Made by a program: the position numbers and the translations under genes. Positions 57,091 through 64,000 of a stretch of 64,000 bases of DNA are shown piece by piece. Position 1 is the stretch's first letter, and every line of letters starts with the position of its first letter. The DNA comes from Theobroma cacao (Eukaryota; Streptophyta; Magnoliopsida; Malvales; Malvaceae): contig NC_030850.1 in NCBI RefSeq assembly GCF_000208745.1, positions 33,038,599 to 33,102,598 on the forward strand, in the 5' to 3' direction. The notes under the pieces are model-generated. The model worked only from the letters and a program-made list of their open reading frames with translations, did not search any database and was not told the origin of the DNA.

Positions 57091-59942
57091 TTTAAGAGAA
57101 TCTGGCGTTTGTGGCTTTGAGCTTACTTTTTGGGCGGGAGGGAGGACTTTATTTATCATTTTTCCTGCTCATTGCTTGCTAATGCGACATCTGCCTATCT
57201 GCTTTTTCCTTTTTTACTATGGATTTGATTGCTTTTCCTTGATTATAACCATAGTAGCTACAAGTAGGCTACTGATAAGGTGGGCCCTCCTTTCTTGGTT
57301 CGCAAGTAGCACTCTTTGTTTTCTTTATATTTGAATGATGATAGAAAGATTGAAATGAAATGTCCACACTGAAAAAAGCAAAAAAAATTGTAGTGTCTAG
57401 CTGGGGGATGACCATCTCCTTGAAGTACCATTTTTTTTAGTGAGCTTGGCATTTGCCAAAATAAATATAAAATGACATCCCTTTCTTTAAAAGAATCAAT
57501 GGAGAATATAATTTGGCAAAGTAAATGTTTTATAGGTGAAGGCATCAATGGATGGTCAGGCAAATGCTTTAATCTGGTTAATATTTGAAGGGACATTTAT
57601 TTATTTTTTATTTGCTAAAATAGGGAGCTTTATACAATATTAGTTGTTGGGTCCAATCAAAAAACTATAATCGATGGAATCTCTTGCTCCAATTCTCTCA
57701 TAGACCCATAGCCACTCATACCACTTAGACTTTTATATAATTTTTTAGTGGTAGTGTAATATTACTAATACTAGTATTGCACCACCTTATTTCAACTTTA
57801 TATTTTATTGATTAGGATTCTTCCCAAGAATGCTCAAATAATTGAGAAAAATATTACTAGTTAGGCCAAAATGCCCCACATTTTCATTTTTCTTAATAAA
57901 TATTCTAAGATATTTTTCAAAGTTAGTTAAGCTATTATTTGTGATCATATTTTTATAAATATAAGCGCAACAATTAATGTAAATAATTTCATTGTATTAA
58001 AAATTAATAATTTTTAAAAATATGGTTAACAAAACCTTTAATACAAAGGAGAGTAAGAACTAATAGATAGTAAAGGATATTAGCAATGACTATGACTACT
58101 GGAGCCTGTATTGAGCGGATGATCCATGGCGCGTCTGCCGAGCAGCGTGCGCTGCTATCCATTCGTTTTAACGAGGTACTTTTTCGACTCTCGTGTCTCT
58201 CTCTATCATTAACACGCCAGCAACACTGAGACAACTTAGTGCAGAATTTATGTTTCATATCTTCCGCCCTTTGTCCCAATGGCAAGCAATTTCTGTTTAA
58301 TTAATAAAAAAAAAAAAGAAAAACACGTGGTTGATCATTGTGAGCTCTACAGACACAATTTGACGTAGCATATTTTGGACCGGTCATCAAGATTAGCTCT
58401 TTAAATATTACCCATGTGATACCAATAATTCTCGCTTGAATTGATCATGGCTACAAATCATTGGTTCATTATTCAACGCCGACTAATTGTGGAGGACAAA
58501 GCAAACGAAAGGCGGAAGATATTAACAAGTGTTTGATGAACAACAGTAAGAAAGCTTGGGCAAAATATACCAGCCGCCCATTTCATTATCTTGGCAGATG
58601 GAAACTCTTTTGCTTCCATGGTGAGCTGTCTTTCTCTATGAACAAAAGAAAAAACAAAAAGTTAGTATTTCTAAGATACAAAATGGTTTGGGCAGACAAT
58701 TTGAAAGGGTAATGTGTTTTGTATGAATTTGTCTACAACTAGTAGGTGTCCCACAGCCTCATGCCTGTCCTTTTCGTTACTTCATTTTTCATATGAAACC
58801 TAACAAATGAGGAAAAATTCGAACTAGGAAATGGAGTTACGAAAATGGAAGTTGTCAAAAAGGGTTTTTCAATTAAATTATTAGTTTACATTTTATTTAT
58901 TTCATAATCTTATCGAATGTCATTAAAAATACCTTACTATTGAATAAAAAATCTTTTCAAAAAACGCTTGTAGATGCTCAAAACAAAGTTGTATCATGAG
59001 AGTTGACGAATTTATCTTTTAAAAATGAAGACATACAATTAATAATCTATTTACACTCGAATATTTGATTTATTAGTTCGTGTATAATTTTTTTAAAAAA
59101 AATAATAATGTTCGAATCCTCCTTCCATCAAATGTAAAAAGAAAAAAAAACAATTTATGTACTCAATTCATGAATAGATTTATTTTCAAAATAACACTAA
59201 TGAAAAATCACTTAAATTTATTCATTTATTTTTATTATCTAGAGGAACTAATTAATCGGCTGAATAAACTAGCCATTAGTTAGTTGTGGATTGGAGGGAA
59301 TGCATCAGGCATGAATGATCAAATGGACAAAGAAATGAAAATATACAATGAAGTGTCAAAAGTGTGAAGCAGGGTTATTCCAGACAGCTAAGTGAGAAGT
59401 GGCCGTGTTTAGAAACAAAGCAAGGACTCGAGGGACAACGTGATTCAGTGTGATGTAGATTGTCTTCGTACCTCAGAAAGCGTCTCGGTGCTATCATGAG
59501 AGAGACTCTGTCTCAAGTTGTGAAAGTCATGTACTTATTGTGGGGAATACTTTTGAAAACAAGGGACTATTGCAGGGCTCCCTCCGGTCAAGTAGATTTT
59601 TATTGCTATAAACCAAACCAAATGGTTTAAGTTCAAGATGCCGCAACCAACTTATTTGCCAAAGTGGGTCTTGTAGTTTGCAACTTTGCATCACAAATTT
59701 CTCTGATGAAATAAGCATTTGGATCAAGGAATGACTCAAACTCCAAAACAGTGCGCTTGGCCCGTTTCGAGTCGAGCCTGAGGACCAGGACAAGTAGCTG
59801 GACCCAGGAACACATCTAGCCCATACTACTAATTTCAATGGGCAACCATCGCGATTCTTCTGCTTGTAAGTTGTAGCCTATTAATTATGTGTAACTGGTG
59901 TCATTATTCATTTCCGGCTGACAGAAACCAGACAACAAAGAA
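57091..59942. other. Intergenic between PRR and PPR genes
   Basis: The genes diverge, so both promoters lie here. A plus-strand open stretch at 58087-58180 ends in a consensus donor (AACGAG|GTACTT), and a minus-strand frame at 59633-59815 ends with a protein-like tail; both are unassigned and described in the findings. Otherwise AT-rich DNA with no supported gene. Confidence 0.5.
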
Positions 59943-61328
59943 ATGCAGCAAGCTCTCTTTAGTTCCTCCAAAACCGTCTCTCGTTCACTCACCTTCCCGC
60001 CAAAACCTCCATTTCTCTTCTTCCGTTCCTCCTCCTCATCTCCGGGCCCACCCCACAAGCAACAGCCACCTCGTACTTGCACTTCCGCGATTGGTTCCCC
60101 GGCACGAGTTCAAAAACTTATATCCGCCCAGTCCGACCCCCTCCTCGCCAAAGAAATCTTCGACTACGCCTCTAATCAACTCGGTTTTCGCCACTCTTAC
60201 TCTTCGTTTCTCGTCCTCATTCTCAAACTCGGCCGATCCAAACACTTCTCTCTCGTCGACGACCTTCTCATTCGCCTTAAAACCGACAGGTACCCTGTAA
60301 CCCCGACTCTGTTTTCTTACCTTATCAAAATCTACGCCGAAGCAAATTTACCCGAAAGGGCTCTCAAAACATTTTACAAGATGCTTGAATTCAACATCAA
60401 GCCTTTGCCCAAACACTTAAATCGCATTCTCGAACTGCTTGTTTCTCATCGTAACTTTCTGATGCCTGCCTTTGACCTTTTCAAGAACGCTCACAAACAC
60501 GGGGTTTTACCCAATACGAAATCTTACAATATTTTAATGGGTGCGTTCTGTATGAATGGGGATTTGAGTGTTGCTTACAAACTGTTCAACAAAATGTTTG
60601 AGAGAGATGTTGTGCCGGATGTCGAGTCGTATAGGATATTAATGCAAGGGCTATGTAGGAAGAGTCAAGTGAATACAGCTGTGGATTTGTTGGAAGATAT
60701 GTTGAATAAAGGGTTCATACCGGACTCGTTGAGTTATACTACCTTGTTGAATAGTTTGTGTAGGAAGAAGAAGCTTAGGGAAGCTTATAAACTTCTTTGT
60801 AGAATGAAAGTTAAAGGGTGTAATCCTGATATTGTGCATTATAATACGGTTATATTGGGTTTCTGTAGAGAAGGGAGAGCTCTGGATGCGGTTAAGGTTC
60901 TTGAGGATATGCCTTCAAATGGATATTTGCCGAATTTGGTTTCTTATAGGACTTTGATAGGGGGTTTATGTGATCAAGGGATGTTTGATGAGGCTAAAAA
61001 GTATATGGAGGAAATGTTGATAAAGGGGTTTTCTCCACATTTTTCGGTTTCTCATACTTTAGTCAAGGGGTTTTGTAATGTTGGTAAGATTGAGGAAGCT
61101 ATTGGAGTGTTTGGGGAAATGCTGAAGTATGGGGAAGTGCCACATATGGATACTTGGGTATTGATAATTCCTAGGATTTGTGAAGATTATGAAACGGAGA
61201 GAATGGGGGAAATTCTAGAAGAGGTTATGAAGGTAGAAATTAAACGAGACACAAGAATAGTAGACGCAGGCACTGGATTGGAGGATTACCTCATTAGGAA
61301 AATACGATCTAGATCAAAGAGACCTTGA
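59943..61328 (+). CDS. P-class pentatricopeptide repeat protein, probably mitochondrial
   Basis: Intronless gene for a 461-residue RNA-binding PPR protein. The first 45 residues are rich in Ser, Arg and Pro with few acids (MQQALFSSSKTVSRSLTFPP), typical of a mitochondrial presequence. From about residue 115 there are about nine tandem 35-residue P-type repeats, for example SYNILMGAFCMNGDLSVAYK, SYRILMQGLCRKSQVNTAVD and SYTTLLNSLCRKKKLREAYK. No E, DYW or SMR domain follows, so RNA stabilisation, splicing or translation is more likely than editing. Length and sequence style recall Arabidopsis At4g01400, but this is from memory. The ATG at 59943 is the first in frame and gives the targeting peptide. 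The RNA target cannot be inferred here. Confidence 0.93.
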   Translation: MQQALFSSSKTVSRSLTFPPKPPFLFFRSSSSSPGPPHKQQPPRTCTSAIGSPARVQKLISAQSDPLLAKEIFDYASNQLGFRHSYSSFLVLILKLGRSKHFSLVDDLLIRLKTDRYPVTPTLFSYLIKIYAEANLPERALKTFYKMLEFNIKPLPKHLNRILELLVSHRNFLMPAFDLFKNAHKHGVLPNTKSYNILMGAFCMNGDLSVAYKLFNKMFERDVVPDVESYRILMQGLCRKSQVNTAVDLLEDMLNKGFIPDSLSYTTLLNSLCRKKKLREAYKLLCRMKVKGCNPDIVHYNTVILGFCREGRALDAVKVLEDMPSNGYLPNLVSYRTLIGGLCDQGMFDEAKKYMEEMLIKGFSPHFSVSHTLVKGFCNVGKIEEAIGVFGEMLKYGEVPHMDTWVLIIPRICEDYETERMGEILEEVMKVEIKRDTRIVDAGTGLEDYLIRKIRSRSKRP

Positions 61329-61334
61329 ATAGCA

Positions 61335-61385
61335 TTACAGATACTGCAAATTTTTTTTTTTGAAATTTACAGATACTGCAAATTT
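61335..61385. repeat. Poly-T bracketed by 19-bp direct repeats
   Basis: TTACAGATACTGCAAATTT occurs at 61335-61353 and 61367-61385, separated by a short T run and GAAAT. It starts seven bases after the PPR stop codon, so it lies in the 3' UTR. Confidence 0.92.
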
Positions 61386-61640
61386 AATTGGCTATCTGCC
61401 CTCGGAATCTTTGAATTTTCTTAATCCAGGTATGGGCCTGGCTTTCCCATTTCTTAAGTCATATTCTTTGTTTGATTTTTTAAATGATTTGCCCCTATGT
61501 ATATGAATTTGAACTTTTATAATTCTTTGCACAAGGTTACACTAGGTTGGCTCTAGCTAGATTGACTACATCCTGGATTCAAGGGATGGAGGTGGGTTAA
61601 GGATGCCCAGGAATCGATCTAGGAGCAATAATGCTCTAAT

Positions 61641-61693
61641 TTGCTTCACCCTTCAACTTTCAAAAAAAAAAAAAAATTGCTTCACCCTTCAAC
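61641..61693. repeat. Poly-A bracketed by 17-bp direct repeats
   Basis: TTGCTTCACCCTTCAAC occurs at 61641-61657 and 61677-61693, separated by TTTC and about 15 A residues. Confidence 0.93.
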
Positions 61694-63932
61694 ACCCGAG
61701 CCCAGCTACGAGCAAGCTTTCTCTTTAGGATAGATTGTTTTCAACTTCTATTGCTTCTGGTCCATCCCTAGATTAAACCATAGTCCTGCTCCTGAAGTAA
61801 ATTATCACACTCATTGACTGACCCAATTGGAGGGAATCAATAGATTCCTTGCCGTAAGCAATCCATCCTTCCAAAAACAGCTTACAAATTTCAGTAGTAT
61901 TGAGGACTGCCGGTGTGCTTATTTCCATTCTCCCCCACCATGGCAAGCATATGTGAAATAAGAACTGTGAAGCTAAGAAGGCATTGAGAGGTCCTCTAGG
62001 CCGAACCGTAAAATTAGCTCAGTCTGCTTGCTCACTGCACACGTATACAATCACCTTCCAAATGAAGGTATGGGGATCCCCTTGTGGTTCACAAATTTGA
62101 AATGAATGGCCATTTTGGGAGAAAAAAGAGATTTCCATTTAAGCCCAACTCTGGATCAATTGACATTTAAGTTGCCTCCTTCCGGTTCAGCACATTAGAG
62201 TTGTACTTGTCCCCATTAGTTTAACATTGGAAAACAGATGCAACATATTTAAAAAGTGAGCGGTGAGCCAGCTGGGCTTCCTTATGGCTTAAACCTGTAT
62301 TCTCGTGCTGGGAAAAAATCCATCAAACTATCTTTCCGTGTATCTATATCTCCAATATGTGGCGGTGATGGAAATTTTAGCACTGAACTAGACCAAGATT
62401 TAAGGGCATTCAATACTTTTCCGGCCTAGTTATATTTTTTTTTTGGCAATTGTTGGTACTAACTTGTTAAAGCAATTCAATATGTTGGCAATAGTAATTA
62501 AAAGTCATATTATTGCTTGTAGTTGTTTGATATTGTTATTCGGTGATTGCAGGGTATGTGGAAGATTGGCTGTTCTAGCCACCCATTACGGGAGCCTCTT
62601 GAAAAGATGCATTTTGCTCAGTGATTTTTGGATCCATAGAAAAGCCACCAACAGAAGCTTATGGTATTTTTCATTGATAACAGGCGGTTTGATTGAATAT
62701 AGGTGCATTCTATGACAGTTTTCACAAAGAATTTCCATGGTCCACCTAATTTTTGGCTGGTATCAGGTTTCTTGAAGCTCCAACATTAGAATCAGATTGT
62801 TGGTTACTGTTGTGAAAGTTTCTTCAAGCAATTTTAGGTAACCGTTCCCTATTTGCTACCACCAATTGGGCCTAATTCCTGGTGTTCCTTAGGAAAATGG
62901 TTCCAACTTCCGCAGTAATTATAATAAAGTATGTTGTGTTTTCTTGTCAGAACTTGAATGAAACCAAAATATTGATGAAATCTGTAGCAATTTATTTATT
63001 TCAAATAAACAAAGAGTTCCTAAATTACGTGTAGCATCCAGCCACAACTGCCAAAAATTGTGTAATTTTAATCTTTTAAAGTGAAGTTATGCTAACTTCA
63101 GCTTGGGTTTAAGACTGATATCCATTAATCTCTGAGAGGCCCAACCGTCTTTTTAGGCCATTGAAAGTGACCATAAAGAAGCCGATTTTGTTGAAAAGAG
63201 ACTTACCATATTTTATGCATGTTACCATCAGTAAACTAGCCTTTAGGCAAACAAGAAAACACCAAAGCTACTCTCACCTATTAACAAGGAAAGAGACAAT
63301 GACTTGAGGTATGAAAAACTGACCTACTTTCATTGATTACAAATATATTAAAGATAATATAGTGTACAATTCTTTCTCTAGTCACAAATAAAACAAAGAA
63401 CAAAACATACTACATCATTTTCATAAATCAGAAACTCCTTTGTATTTTGAAGAAGTTGCCATCCCTACATATATTACTAGGACTATAAAACTACTCCACT
63501 ATGCACGCATGTAAAGTTATACCCACTACAATTCCAAGGCAAATATGCTAGGGATTCCCAAAAGGGGGCACTGCATTAGCTGACAGGAAAATCTAGGAAG
63601 AGTTAAGTGGCTGCCCTGCAATGTCAGTTTATGGAAGGAACTTTAATAGCAAATGCAAAATATGAAAACCATCAAACTGTGAGCATGGCAGGAAATAGGG
63701 CCACACAACCCTTTGGGGTTTGCCACTCAAAGCACATGTCCAAGAAACAATGGAAATTGAATTATGAAACCAAAATTTTAAATAGACAAACAACCTTAAG
63801 AAGACATACTTGTTACACAAGAAACACTACAATGAAGTGGACAAGAGATTGCTAGCAGTAACTAAATATGTGAGAATGCAATAACAAAATGTGAGCGTAA
63901 ATAGATTTTGATCATGGTCCTACTTCCAAAGT

Positions 63933-64000
63933 TTAGACATGAGCAGTGCCTTCGGTGAACTTTGGATCCTCACATCTATATTGGCCATCAGGTCCAATTC
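63933..64000 (-). CDS. Possible 3' end of a minus-strand gene (partial)
   Basis: On the minus strand the last 68 bases read an open frame ending IGPDGQYRCEDPKFTEGT-Ala-His-Val followed by TAA at 63933-63935. The composition looks protein-like, and the frame runs off the window edge. I do not recognise the family. The downstream AT-rich DNA would be its 3' UTR. A chance frame of this length is quite possible. Confidence 0.3.
   Translation of the reverse strand, partial: IGPDGQYRCEDPKFTEGTAHV

Larger units (their letters stand above)
61329..63932. other. Intergenic, PPR 3' flank
   Basis: Holds two short duplications bracketing homopolymers (listed separately). The open frame at 62443-62715 has no recognisable domain. 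The remainder is AT-rich without a supported gene. Confidence 0.5.

Noticed and set aside
56828..57334. 168-codon plus-strand frame in the PRR promoter
   Set aside because: It spans the G-box and evening-element cluster, has no domain resemblance, and opposite-strand frames are open too.

Overview
This window is nuclear DNA from a flowering plant, most likely a eudicot and probably a rosid. It is AT-rich, with GT-AG introns, long gene-poor intergenic stretches, many homopolymer tracts and microsatellites, and plant-specific gene families (LHY/CCA1 MYB, PRR with CCT domain, CURT1, NHL/LEA_2, P-class PPR). I cannot name the species. Coding exons were joined by hand from conserved protein sequence, splice consensus and phase bookkeeping.

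Layout, left to right. 1.1-7.1 kb (minus): a circadian LHY/CCA1-type MYB gene whose large exon contains a reading-frame break; promoter and 5' leader run to about 8.5 kb. 12.5-14.2 kb (plus): an intact four-exon 2-oxoglutarate oxygenase of the DMR6/DLO salicylate hydroxylase clade. 16.1-18.5 and 19.3-21.1 kb (plus): a tandem pair of COMT-like O-methyltransferase genes, each damaged by independent frameshifts. 22.0-23.3 kb (minus): CURT1B-type thylakoid curvature protein, six exons. 29.4-31.3 kb (minus): a bHLH67/70/57-type transcription factor with a 33-nt first coding exon. 34.4-35.6 kb (minus): the vacuolar zinc transporter MTP1, single coding exon behind a 5'-UTR intron. 40.1-40.7 kb (plus): a RING-H2 E3 ligase. 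41.6-46.95 kb: a palindromic, LTR-like repeat complex flanked by a roughly 420-bp direct repeat. 49.2-49.9 kb (minus): an NDR1/HIN1-like membrane protein. 52.2-56.5 kb (minus): an intact eight-exon pseudo-response regulator of the PRR5/9 clade. 59.9-61.3 kb (plus): an intronless mitochondrial-type P-class PPR protein. The last 70 bases may hold the 3' end of another minus-strand gene.

The most informative large-scale feature is gene order. LHY/CCA1, CURT1B, bHLH, MTP1 and PRR occur in the same order as, from memory, Arabidopsis At2g46830 (CCA1), At2g46820 (CURT1B), At2g46810 (bHLH70), At2g46800 (MTP1) and At2g46790 (PRR9). The window therefore preserves an old block in which a morning clock repressor and its PRR partner are physically linked. 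The PRR upstream region has three evening-element cores, two G-boxes and a TCP-type site; the LHY upstream region has a G-box overlapping the same kind of TCP site. This fits the known reciprocal LHY/PRR regulation.

No bacterial-type operon, CRISPR array, convincing tRNA or rRNA gene was seen. The best candidates for new biology are the LHY frame break with an in-frame candidate 86-nt intron across it, the intron presence/absence and lost catalytic histidine in the O-methyltransferase pair, the palindromic repeat complex, and a recurring pattern of homopolymers bracketed by short direct repeats.
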